A DNA stretch of 64,000 nucleotides from Podospora pseudoanserina. Its lineage: Eukaryota > Ascomycota > Sordariomycetes > Sordariales > Podosporaceae. Both the position numbers and the translations under genes were made by a program. Shown piece by piece: positions 1 to 9,480 of the stretch. The notes below the pieces were generated by a model. That model had not been told where the DNA came from and did no database searches. It was given only the letters and a program-made list of their open reading frames with translations. The stretch covers positions 4,960,001 through 5,024,000 of the forward strand of contig NC_085921.1 in assembly GCF_035222485.1 (NCBI RefSeq). Direction: 5' to 3'. The first letter of the stretch is position 1. Each line of letters starts with the position of its first letter.

Positions 1-25
1 ACGACATGCAACCAACTTCGTAGCT

Positions 26-2336
26 TCACCCAGTAATCTCCATTGGCTCAGCCGCCTCCGCCATCGCCAGCGCCATCCCACCCAGCATGCCCATCCCCTC
101 CATGACCGCATCCGGGTTCGTCCCTGGCGGCAATAAAGCGGCACTGTTGCTCTCCGCCTCATCCTCCATCATGGAGATCATGTCCTCCAGGTTCTGGTCC
201 AACATGTCCTGGTCCTCGGGCGGCAAGCAGCTGCAGAGCAAGTGCCTGTACTGATCAATCTTCTTGCCCGTCCCAAGCATGCCCCTCGCCTCGACGTACT
301 CCACCTCGGCGGCTTCCTGCTCGACCAACATGGCATGGAGTTGCGCCGCGAGCTTGAGCCGCTCTTCCGGTGAGTCGTCTTCTTCCTCTTGCTGCTGGCC
401 ATTGGTAACAGAGGCGAGATTCTGTTCAGTGGCCTTTTCAATGGCGAGCTGCGTCTGCCGGCGAAAGAGAGCAAGGACTTGCTTCTTGGTGCCGGCCACC
501 TCTTCCTCCGTCTTGCTGGCTTGGTCGTCGGCTTCGATCCTGGACTCGAGCTCGGCGATGCTGGCTCGGAGGTTGTTGAGCTCAGCTTGGGTGTTGGCCA
601 GGATGTGTCTGGCTTCCTTTTCGGCTTCGTCCGTCTCGTTGAACTCACTGTCGTAGCTTTGAGACAAATCTTGAAGTTTCTGGAGCACGAGCGGCGTGAT
701 GCGCGATTGCACCGTGTTAGCTGCCTCACTCTGGTATGACAACTGTAACTTGCTCGTTGGGTCTTCTCCAAGGGCATCCCGAAAGCCGTTGCGCCGGGCT
801 GTGTCAGGGGCGAACGGACTCGAGGAGCGCTGTGGCCCGGTCCGGGCAAGAGAACGGGTGGTGTTGATTTCTTTGATCAAATCCTCCGCTCTCACGCCCT
901 CGTTGTTTTCGATGTCGGTTGCTGCTCCACGGCCGAGAAGCGATCTGATGCATTTCCTGGCGTTGACTCTGGCCGCTAGATGCAACGCCGTATTGCCCTC
1001 CTCATCCTGAGCATCGAGCAGCGCCTGTACCTCCTCTGGCTGGCGAACTTCTACCAGTTTGTTCAGGATGATGTCCAGATAATACCGAGCACAGGTTGAG
1101 CTTTGTACCCGTCCTCGCTTCATAACCGCCGCATGGTGAATGACAGTGCACCCAGAGTGATCTCTTGCATCCACCGATTTGAATAGCTCGTTGAGAACGG
1201 TAGGAAACGTTTTCTTCATGTAGCAATTCGTAAAGTTCACCGCCCACATTAATGGCGTCTCCCCCCTGATATTCTGAGCCATGAGATTGGCATCAAACCG
1301 CTTTAGCTGTTTGATGACATCGGTATCGCCCATGGCCGAAGCCCAATGGAGCGACGTATGCCTGTCAGTGTCGATGGGCCAGTCCGGCTGAAAGTTGGTT
1401 GGGGGATCAGGACGAATGGCAGCCTGTTGGTTTGTAGACAGCAAAAAGTAGTCAAGCAGCTCATCCCCGTACATGGCATGTTGTTGCGCCGTCATGTCCC
1501 GCATCTCCTCCTCTCTCTTGCGCTTCCTGTGGCCGGTGGAGAAGTGCGACATGTCGTATGCTCGATCGTCCTCAGCCATGTACGAGGCCGAGGCAACAGT
1601 CATGTTGTCGGGGGTGTCGTCTTCGTGTATCTGAGAAGCAACACTCTCGTATTCTTCTTGGATAGGAACACCTTGTTGGGTGTGACTGTGTGAGAACACA
1701 GCGGGCTGCGACAGACTACTCTTCCTGTTTTGAGACTTGCTGCCCCATTTTGGAACGGCAGGCTTGGCCTTTGGGGCCTTTGGCTTGCTCGCATGTCTTG
1801 GTGCGGGAGGAGGGCTCTCACTCCCAGGCTCATACTCAAAGATGGGCCGTAAGCGTTCGTAGATGTTGTTTCGCTGGGCAAGCGCCTCGCCTTGTTCGAG
1901 AGGAATCCATGTGCCTGCAACACAAGGCAAAGAGTCAAGTCAGCAAACGGAACGCGATGTTTTGGGCAAACAAAAAAAAAACAGCAAGAAGCCGGCGCAC
2001 CTTGGTATTTTCCGTAACCACCCTGGACTTTTTCATGCTCCTCCTTTTGAACTTCGCGCTCCAGAATTCTCGTTCGGGCAGGCTTGTCAAAACCGGCAGC
2101 CTTCAGGATGTGTGTCGCATTCACCCAGTTGTCGGCACGCCGGCGCATAACATGTTCCTTGAGATCGGTCCCAAACTGAAACTCGTAGACGGGTACCTGC
2201 ATTGAATTTCATGATTAGCCATGCGTTTTTTTGGCCAGGAGCCTTTGTCGCAGTGTCTAGACAGAGTCCATAGCGGGCGACGTACACCACTATATGTCGC
2301 GCTGTATACCCCGGCCGGGGCAGCGCCCTTGGCCAT
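26..2336 (-). CDS. MBP1: APSES/ankyrin cell-cycle transcription factor, MBF DNA-binding subunit (Mbp1/Res2-like)
   Basis: Three exons: 2336-2286, 2196-2001, 1914-26, giving 711 residues. Exon 1 encodes the short leader ending YSATYSG, which joins [15 protein letters not shown], the classical start of the KilA-N/APSES DNA-binding domain (about residues 18-100, with [19 protein letters not shown]). Ankyrin repeats follow at about 265-435 ([39 protein letters not shown]), then a coiled coil at about 510-580 and an acidic, Met-rich tail. This order is that of Mbp1/Swi4/Res proteins, which pair with Swi6-type partners and switch on G1/S genes through ACGCGT (MCB) sites in the nucleus. The start is chosen because the leader is conserved in the family and splices in phase. 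Four ACGCG cores lie upstream. Mbp1 rather than Swi4 is an inference from the APSES sequence. Confidence 0.93.
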
Positions 2337-2641
2337 CTTGCAGAGTTGTTCGAGATTTTGCGAGCAGAAAGGCTTTGTTCAAGAAAGGCTGTGAGACTGG
2401 CGTTGGGGGGTTTTGGGAGTTTAAGAAAGTCGTCCGTTTCTCGGCTGTCCAATGGGCCAGTTTTTTTCCAACAGGACGGCGGCAATCGACTGGAACCTGG
2501 AGGCTGAGAGAAGCCGACTAGGCTGCGCAAGATGAAATGGTCGGCGACAAGAAAACAATTGAATGGAACGACGCCAAAACTATTCCCCTCAAGCAGTCGT
2601 CGTCGTCGATGGTCGCTGCTTAATTGCTGTCGCGGTTGCAG

Positions 2642-2718
2642 ACGCGGAAGTCACGAAAAGACGCGGTTGCTTGACCTTGTCCGAGGCTGTGGGGGAAAGC
2701 GAGACGCGGTTTTACGCG
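2642..2718. promoter_or_regulatory. Cluster of four MCB-like ACGCG cores
   Basis: ACGCG occurs at 2642-2646, 2661-2665, 2704-2708 and 2714-2718, three of them as GACGCGG, all in the same orientation. They sit about 305 to 380 nt upstream of the start codon of the MBF-type factor gene, which is itself expected to bind this core. A 5-mer would be expected about 0.15 times in 77 nt on two strands. Function is inferred. Confidence 0.5.
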
Positions 2719-3838
2719 ATTCCCTTAAACTCTCTTCGCTTGGCCCCTGACCTCCCGTCTCACTGAAAGTGCGCCCGGCACGTGACTGCTCCCAAGATGC
2801 TCCTTCTTGAGTAGCCACCTGTGGGGGGTTAGGGTTCAGTATCCCATGTCAATCACCAACGTCCAAGAGTATCCAGGAGCATGAGCCGAAGAGGGGATTG
2901 ACATATATGCAGTCGGGTGATCATGAAATGAGAGTAGATCTGTCACTAGGTAGTCTCCTCCTAATTTTACCATGCAAACCGCAAACTGATGGCAACTGCT
3001 TGAGCCCAATGACGCTACTTCACTCAGTGCATATATGTTGGTGAGTTGAAGAACAAACTTGCTGTGTTCTCCCCCAGGAGGTACACTTACAACCTGCCAA
3101 AAAATCACTTCAGTCAGGAATTTTGAGAGTACGTGGTAATAATGCGTTACCATCATATTCTCTCCATCTACATACGATTTTCCTCGCTCCTGCACTTGAA
3201 GCCTGAGGTCCAATGATGCCGTGAACGAAGGGAAGGCCAAACGCCGGTGCCGTGTCGGCTTCATGTCGATGGTATACCATTGACAGGCAGATGACGACTG
3301 CCGTCAAGTTCAAGTACGTTGATAGTCTCAATAGATAACGGCGCGGCCAAGCAGTGGTTCCAAACTCACATATTTGACCACAAACCATGGCTCTATGGTG
3401 CAATATCGCGTGAGTATGACAAGGTGCACCTTCAGTGTGAGCAGCCATACACCAGCACCAACTTACCCTTCTGTCGTGTAAGTGAGTTCGACCAATGAAA
3501 GTCGCCCGATATCGAACTCACATGCCTCAAAACGCTCACGTTGACCTGTCGGACACAGCCAAATGTTCAACGGGTGCCTGGGATTGGTCACCACTTGCAG
3601 AGTTGTAAAAACCATCAGACATGCAATGGCGAGCTTGAGCTCGAGGCAACGCTACGTCTTCGTTCCCGAGTCACCACAAATGATAAGCCAGCACAGGAGT
3701 TCGAGCTTGTTGCGCAAATCGTGGAACATTGCACCTCATCCGGGAGACCAGAAAAAAGAAGGGGTTATCTCCGCTGATCTCTTAAACTCCTGGCATCATC
3801 GGGGCGCCATCGGCACTGGCGCTGGTCGTTGTAGAAGA
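2719..3838. other. Intergenic stretch without an assignable gene
   Basis: The complement of 2836-3264 stays open for 142 codons and that of 3110-3448 for 112 codons, in different frames, and several GTGAGT/GTAAGT-like donors lie on the minus strand between 3080 and 3530. I could not assemble a phase-consistent protein nor recognise any motif. It may hold a minus-strand non-coding transcript or a decayed gene; no product is claimed. Confidence 0.3.
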
Positions 3839-3844
3839 TATAAG
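3839..3844 (+). promoter_or_regulatory. TATA-like box of the TauD-type gene
   Basis: TATAAG about 115 nt upstream of the ATG at 3954, on the coding strand, in an otherwise TATA-free stretch. The distance fits a fungal TATA element with a short leader. Confidence 0.4.
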
Positions 3845-3953
3845 GAACAGCTCTCAACGACCTGCTGTTTCCCGCTCAAGACATCAGTTCGAGACCAGTC
3901 ATCAGGAACACATACCCTTCACATAAATCCATATTCAGCACACCAACATCAAC

Positions 3954-5439
3954 ATGGCCCCTCCTGTCGCCGACATCGATGTACAGACTGCTCCTGTGGT
4001 GGTTCCTGTTCCGACCAAAGGATCCATCGCTCCCGGACACAGCAGCGCCTCTAGGCTTTCGGGGCCCTTGACCTACTCGGGCACTCTCGACACCTATGAG
4101 CATTTCGATGTCACGAATATAATCGGTCGCGAGTTCCCCAACTTGCAACTGAGTGAGATCCAACATGATGACGATAAAATCCGTGATCTCGCCATTCTCG
4201 GTAAGCTCATTGGTGGTTTCTGCAGCCGTGGTTCTTCGACTGACACCAGAAAAGTTTCCCAACGAGGCGTCGTGTTCTTCCGCAACCAAGATCTAAGCAT
4301 TGACGACCAGAAGCTCTTGGGTCAAAGACTTGGTGAGTTGACAGGAAAGCCTGAGACGTCCAAGCTCCACAAGCACGCCCTTGCCAACAGCAAGCGCGGT
4401 ATTGCCGTCGATGAGAATGGCAAGCTCGACGACGAGGTTTCTGTCATCTCGTCGGAGCAGAATCGCAAGTACTACGCCGATCGTTATGGCTATACTGCAA
4501 AGAGACTGGCGAGTGAGGGCTGGCATGCTGAGTATGTTGTTCTCACCTTGCGCTTCCAGGCAAACCAATGGCTGACTCTCCCCTAGCATCACGTTCGAGC
4601 ATATCCCTTCCGACTATGCCATCCTCAAGATTGTGCAGCCTCCCGAAGATGTTGGCGGAGATACCCTCTGGGCCTCCGGCTATGAGGTGTATGACCGTCT
4701 AAGCCCTGCGCTTCAGGAGTTGGCCGAGAGCCTGACTGCGACGCACCATCAGCCCAACTTTGTCAGGGTCAAAGAAACCTTCGGTGCTGAGCTGATTGAT
4801 CAGTTCCGTGGTGCTCCGGAGAATAATGGGCTGGATTTCAAGGCTGAGCAGTATGCTTATCCGTATGCTGAAAGAAGCTGAGCCAATATGCTGACCAGTG
4901 ACTGATATGTAGCCCTGTTGTCCGCACCAACCCAGTCACCGGGTGGAAGTCTCTCTTCGGGGCCGGCCACCAAGTGCATGCCGGTTGGATCAACGGCGTC
5001 ACGGAGCGTGAGAGTGAGATTCTCAAGGCTTATTGTGGGTTCCCTCAAAATATGAAGGTATCATCGTGTGCTGTTGCTGACCGACAAAACAGTTTACCAA
5101 CTCATTTCTGAGAACCACGACCTTCAAGTCCGCTTCCGTTGGAACAAGAACGATCTTGCCATATGGGACAAGTAAGTTCTTTTATCAAGACGTCTAAATA
5201 CTTGTGCTAGAGTAGAGAAGACTGACAAGGAGAATATAGCCGATCGGTGTTCCATACAGCTACGTAGTGAGTTCCTCTTTCCTCGCTCTTCCGAGCATCA
5301 AGGCAGACCAGACAGCTGACAACATAACTACAGCGACTATATTGGCAAGAGACAGGGCAACCGGGTGGTGTCGCTGGGAGAGAAACCCTATTTCGACCCC
5401 AACTCCAAATCCAGACGGGAGGCACTTGGCTTGCTCTAG
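3954..5439 (+). CDS. TauD/TfdA-family 2-oxoglutarate-dependent dioxygenase (taurine dioxygenase-like)
   Basis: Seven exons: 3954-4200, 4255-4531, 4587-4862, 4913-5034, 5093-5171, 5240-5266, 5334-5439; 377 residues. Non-haem iron oxygenase that couples 2-oxoglutarate decarboxylation to hydroxylation of a small substrate, in yeast Jlp1 and bacterial TauD a sulfonate. Seen: SQRGVVFFRNQ, the iron-binding HxD as GWHAD-ITFE (the D codon is split by intron 2), PPEDVGGDTLWASGYE, the distal FHTATYDY histidine, and the 2-oxoglutarate arginine in GNRVVSLGE. Length is normal for fungal members. The first intron could be read through in frame, but removing it restores the family's IL-V-SQRG junction and it holds a CTGAC branch site. 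The substrate cannot be told; sulfonate, alpha-ketoglutarate-dependent xanthine or phenoxyacetate-type use are all possible. Confidence 0.9.
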
Positions 5440-6421
5440 GATGGGGATGAAGACGAAAGGCTTTGAAGGTTGACCGCTAAAGGCGGGAAAGAGGCTGGTC
5501 ATGCTGATCCGTAGTTAAACTTTGGGTGTTGTACGTATCCGTTTAAGGAGGTATTGCGTAATGAATGCCACGATTGTTTTCTCCTGCTCCACGTTGAGAG
5601 TATTGAAAGGCGCTTGGCGTGATGCCTGCGTCTGAGCGCGTGACTTGTCATTTGTCATTAAAGTTAGACGCTGTTCCAGAGCAGTAGGTCAGGAAGGATG
5701 AGGCACGTGAGGGGGAAAAATGATTTCGGTATTCTCAGAGGCCCGGGGATAGGCACAAGATCCAGACGGAGGCTGTCAAAAGACGGGAGCAAGAGCAAAT
5801 AAGAGCACACCTGATGAAGCCATCTAGAAGGACCATTGTGGTTGGTGGAAGGTGGAAAGAAATCCGTGGGACCCCTAAAGTGGGAACATCCCACACTTTC
5901 CCAGTGGGGCCCCCACAGAATGGCAGGCCAATTCCTGCTCTGATTGGTGGATCCCGGCCCGTGGATCGGGAAGCCGCAGCCGACACCAACGACATGGGTC
6001 CGATGGGGTTGGGATGGTGACACAGGCCATCTCTCTTCCAAACAACCTACCAACAACCTACCTGGAAGACATGAATTTGAACTTTAAAGTCGAGGCCTCT
6101 CCTCCCACCAAGACACACTTAATTGCGTAACTTTCCTGGCATTCATTCGCTTATACATAGCCACGTTTTGTCCACTTACAATCAAGGCTGTCCATTCCAC
6201 CCCGTTCTTTGTCTGCCCAGTTACACACTGTCCGTCTCTTAATTCTGCCCCCGGTACGTCACACACACCCGACGACAACGCAGCAGCGAACGGCACATGC
6301 GTCCGCCAGCCGTCGAGCCTCCGTATACACTTGATTTCCCATGTCGATAGAGGTAGCGACATAGCAGCCCCGTTCAGTTGTTCTACCCAAGTCCACTCAC
6401 TGCCCACCACAGCTCCTGGCC
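5440..6421. other. Intergenic: 3' end of the TauD gene and promoter/leader of the transporter
   Basis: No gene seen. Around 5876-5899 there is an imperfect inverted repeat (GTGGGA-ACA-TCCCAC flanked by AAA/CTTT). The last 300 nt are pyrimidine-rich on the coding strand, as usual for a fungal leader. Confidence 0.5.
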
Positions 6422-7807
6422 ATGCGCAGCACCAAGACTCCTCGCCCCGGCGAGCAACCTCTGCTTTCCTCATATCACAGTTCCGACGATGAAGAACGGG
6501 GCCGCAGGACACTTCGAGGAGGAAACCGTCGCGGAAGCCCCCTTCCGCCAACCTCAACATCCTCGGCCCACACACCTACATACTCGCATTTCGCCGTCCC
6601 AGACTTGACCACGAGTCGCCCGACCCTGAGCCGTCGCAGTACGAATCAACTACGCTCCCGTAGCCCTACAAGTGCCCGCCTCGAGGCGAAACGCAAGTAC
6701 ACATACGCTGCCGTTTTCCTGGTCACGAGCTTGGTATCGTTTGTGGTGCAAACGGAATTGGCATCGTACATACAGCACGACTTGGGATGGAACAAGGCAT
6801 ATGCCATGCTGTATTTGACACATGGATCGTGGGTCTTTCTCTGGCCACTGCAGCTGCTGTTTCTGCGCCTTCAAAGACGGGAGCAGTCATGGCATCAGTT
6901 TTGGAACAACCACAAGCAAATTCTGAGAAAAACAGCCCAGATGGTGGAACGACAAGAGGTCAGAGTACCCAGGGGAATGGGCGCTGACCGCTCGCCCTGG
7001 CCATATCTTGCTCGGACAACAGCAGTGGTGACGACAGCCTTAACCGTTGCTGGATCGAGTTGGTATGTTGCCGTCAGCATGACCACGCCCAGCGATTTGA
7101 CAGCCATCTACAACTGCAGTGCCTTCTTTGCCTACGCCTTTTCCATTCCCTTGCTGAAGGAACGGCTTCGGCTCGACAAGATGGTGGCCGTATTCGTGGC
7201 TATCATCGGTGTGCTGGTGGTAGCTTATGGCGGCGGTAGCTCCTCGGATGAAGCTGGGCAGGCTGGCCCTGCCACTCGCTTTGCCGGCAACATCGTCATT
7301 GGCATCGGTTCCGTGTTGTATGGGCTCTACGAGGTCCTCTACAAACGATATGCATGCCCGCCAGATGGAACAAGCGCCAACAGGAGCATGATGTTCGCCA
7401 ATACCTTTGGCAGCTTGATCGGAGTTTTCACCGTCCTGGTCCTGTGGATCCCAATACCGGTGCTCCATGTGCTTGGATGGGAGACATTTGAGATGCCGAC
7501 AGGCGAAACCGCCTCCCTCTTACTTATCAGCGTCTTTGCCAACATGGTCTTCTCGGGCTCTTTCTTGGTTCTAATCTCATTGACGAGCCCGGTCCTCAGC
7601 TCGGTTGCCGCACTCCTCACCATTTTCATCGTTGCCATTGTAGATTGGTGCTTGACCGGCCAACCGCTAGAAGCTCCCGCCATCCTTGGGGGACTGCTTA
7701 TCATAGCGGCTTTTGCAATGCTCAGCTGGAGCACATGGAAGGAGATGAATGAAGAAGAACGCAAGGGGCCGGTGGATCTGAGCAGCGATAGCGGCGACGA
7801 AGACTAG
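6422..7807 (+). CDS. EamA/SLC35F-type multi-spanning transporter of the drug/metabolite superfamily
   Basis: One exon, 461 residues. A basic, Ser/Pro-rich cytosolic tail of about 90 residues with a dileucine-like EQPLLSS precedes about ten hydrophobic helices, starting YTYAAVFLVTSLVSF. The half-repeat boundary is typical of the superfamily: VAVSMTTPSDLTAIYNCSAF in the first half and FSGSFLVLISLTSPVLSSV in the second, each followed by a helix with Gly-rich ends. This resembles SLC35F members and yeast vacuolar YML018C-like proteins; an organellar (vacuole or Golgi) membrane is likely. The C-terminus is acidic. The transported solute is not visible from sequence. The ATG is the first in frame after a pyrimidine-rich leader. 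Confidence 0.85.
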   Translation: MRSTKTPRPGEQPLLSSYHSSDDEERGRRTLRGGNRRGSPLPPTSTSSAHTPTYSHFAVPDLTTSRPTLSRRSTNQLRSRSPTSARLEAKRKYTYAAVFLVTSLVSFVVQTELASYIQHDLGWNKAYAMLYLTHGSWVFLWPLQLLFLRLQRREQSWHQFWNNHKQILRKTAQMVERQEVRVPRGMGADRSPWPYLARTTAVVTTALTVAGSSWYVAVSMTTPSDLTAIYNCSAFFAYAFSIPLLKERLRLDKMVAVFVAIIGVLVVAYGGGSSSDEAGQAGPATRFAGNIVIGIGSVLYGLYEVLYKRYACPPDGTSANRSMMFANTFGSLIGVFTVLVLWIPIPVLHVLGWETFEMPTGETASLLLISVFANMVFSGSFLVLISLTSPVLSSVAALLTIFIVAIVDWCLTGQPLEAPAILGGLLIIAAFAMLSWSTWKEMNEEERKGPVDLSSDSGDED

Positions 7808-7921
7808 TACAATCGTGGTTGCCCTATTTTGGAATGCGTTCGCACCCCCCGTACGACGGACTCTTCCTCGGGACGCGCCAATGCCTCCCCGTCAGAGGGA
7901 ACTATTGGGGCCACCGCAATC

Positions 7922-8149
7922 ATGACAGCTGAGATGTGTGCCGAATTTCATCTGCGGGGTGGGAAAGGTTCCAAAAGCAAAAAGAAAAATAGAGATCAAC
8001 TGAAAAAGGCCAATGCCAGAAAAGCAAAGCGAGACGCCGACGAACAAGCTGCCGAGGAAAAAGCCTCCGGGGAAGAAAGCTTGCAATCCAAGCATGAAGA
8101 GGAGCAGGCAAATACAGAGGAAGCAAGAGACCAATACAGGGGAGACTAA
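7922..8149 (+). CDS. Weak candidate: short Lys/Glu-rich open frame
   Basis: 75 residues, highly charged (GSKSKKKNRDQLKKANARKA, then Glu/Ala-rich). It lies 115 nt past the stop of the transporter, so it may simply be 3' untranslated sequence. Charged low-complexity frames arise easily in purine-rich DNA. No family is recognised. Confidence 0.15.
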   Translation: MTAEMCAEFHLRGGKGSKSKKKNRDQLKKANARKAKRDADEQAAEEKASGEESLQSKHEEEQANTEEARDQYRGD

Positions 8150-8218
8150 TACAGGGGTCGAGGTCAATACAGCAGAGTGAGCTGATGCACCTGGGGAGGT
8201 TTCATGTAACATGCCCTG

Positions 8219-8600
8219 ATGGGGTTCATTTGTACCATGATACCCCTACTGTTTCTTGGGACCGCGATGTCGGCAATGCAGGGAATGATTGCCATATGTG
8301 CGGGAACTTTCGCTCTTGTTGTGGCGGCTCCGGTCTACGGGCTCAGACGTGACGTGAAATTTAGGCCGTGCCTCGTCCCCTGACGAATCGGACGAGGATG
8401 ATACGGGCTTGCCAACACCGGAACCGTGGGCGAGTGACCCGGATCATATAGCTCGAAGGGAGGCATGGGCGCATGCTGCTGCTTTGGCAGAGGCTTTGGG
8501 GAGTGGTAACACGGGGCAGGGCCCGGTGGGTGGAGAAGGGAGCAGGACTGGTGGTCCCTCGAACAGCACTATCGATGATGAGAGTCATCCGAGAAACTGA
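8219..8600 (+). other. Possible remnant of a small membrane protein gene
   Basis: A frame starting at 8219 encodes a hydrophobic hairpin-like stretch (MIPLLFLGTAMSAMQGMIAI, then FALVVAAPVYGLRRD). A second frame to the stop at 8600 encodes a protein-like acidic tail (SSPDESDEDDTGLPTPEPWA, then ARREAWAHAAALAEALG). The two frames differ by one base near 8370, and the only in-phase intron that would join them would remove part of the hydrophobic stretch. It may be a decayed gene, or one with an N-terminus I cannot locate. No family recognised. Confidence 0.3.
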
Positions 8601-9480
8601 GTGTAGGACAAGTGTGTGGGAAGCTTGAAGCATGTTGGAGGTGGGGAGCGCAATTCCCGAGGGAACATGGATACAGGAGTATTATTAGCTGGTAGGCAGG
8701 CCACGATCCCCTTTGGCATTAGATAGTTGGGGGAAAAGCGAGTATAGAGTAGCGTGACAGCAATGACATTTTCATCATTTTACAATACAGTCTCTGAATA
8801 TCTCTGGAGACTATGGAATGATGAGAGCTGCTTTCACATAGATATCTACCTAACATGAATCAGCTGATCCCGGACATGTTGCTGATCGTTCCAAGTTATG
8901 TTTCAATGCTTGTTATAACAAACCCGTCTAGTTCGGTTTTGGGAGTAAAATTATTAAGACAAGAAGAAAAAGACAGAAAAACTAACAAAAACATTATCTT
9001 GCAACACCAATGCAAATTTATCAAATACCTATGAGCTCTATATATTTTGAATAATCTCGACATAGTCCACCAAACATGGGTTGTGAAGGTCTTGTCCAAT
9101 CTAGGAGAACAGCCATTTTATCTTAGTTCTGCTTTAGGTTCATTGCAAGATGATTGTTTGTTTGATGATCACTTTTTGGGGTTATTGAGTTCCCGTTGCG
9201 CCTTCTTTTCAGTTCGATCTGTTACTTATACCCTGCACCTGGGAGTAGCCTTAGGCTTGTACCAATCATAGGGTATATGAAACGAGGCTAAAGTTTGTTC
9301 AACATATATAACCTATATTTGGATGGTATGGATTCTGTAGTCTACCGGTAGAGTCAACCATTACACCAGGCATGATTTGTGTTTAGAATTGGCGTTTTGG
9401 ACAGTTGATCCTAGCAGCGAAGCTCTTGCGATTTGCTTCTCTATATTCGTTGTTCACCTAATGTAGCACGATCCAATTCT
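8601..9480. other. AT-rich intergenic stretch
   Basis: Clearly richer in A and T than its flanks (for example 8930-9060 and 9290-9330), without an open frame that looks like protein. The complement near 9330-9375 faintly recalls a tRNA D-arm (TGGTGTAATGGTT) but no complete cloverleaf can be built. It could be old repeat sequence altered by RIP; I cannot show this. Confidence 0.4.

Noticed and set aside
4201-4254. Reading straight through intron 1 of the TauD gene
   Set aside because: It stays open, but the 18 residues interrupt a conserved block, and donor, branch site and acceptor are all good.
9320-9380. tRNA-like segment on the minus strand (TGGTGTAATGGTT)
   Set aside because: Resembles a D-arm only; no paired anticodon stem, no T-arm consensus GGTTCGA and no acceptor stem.
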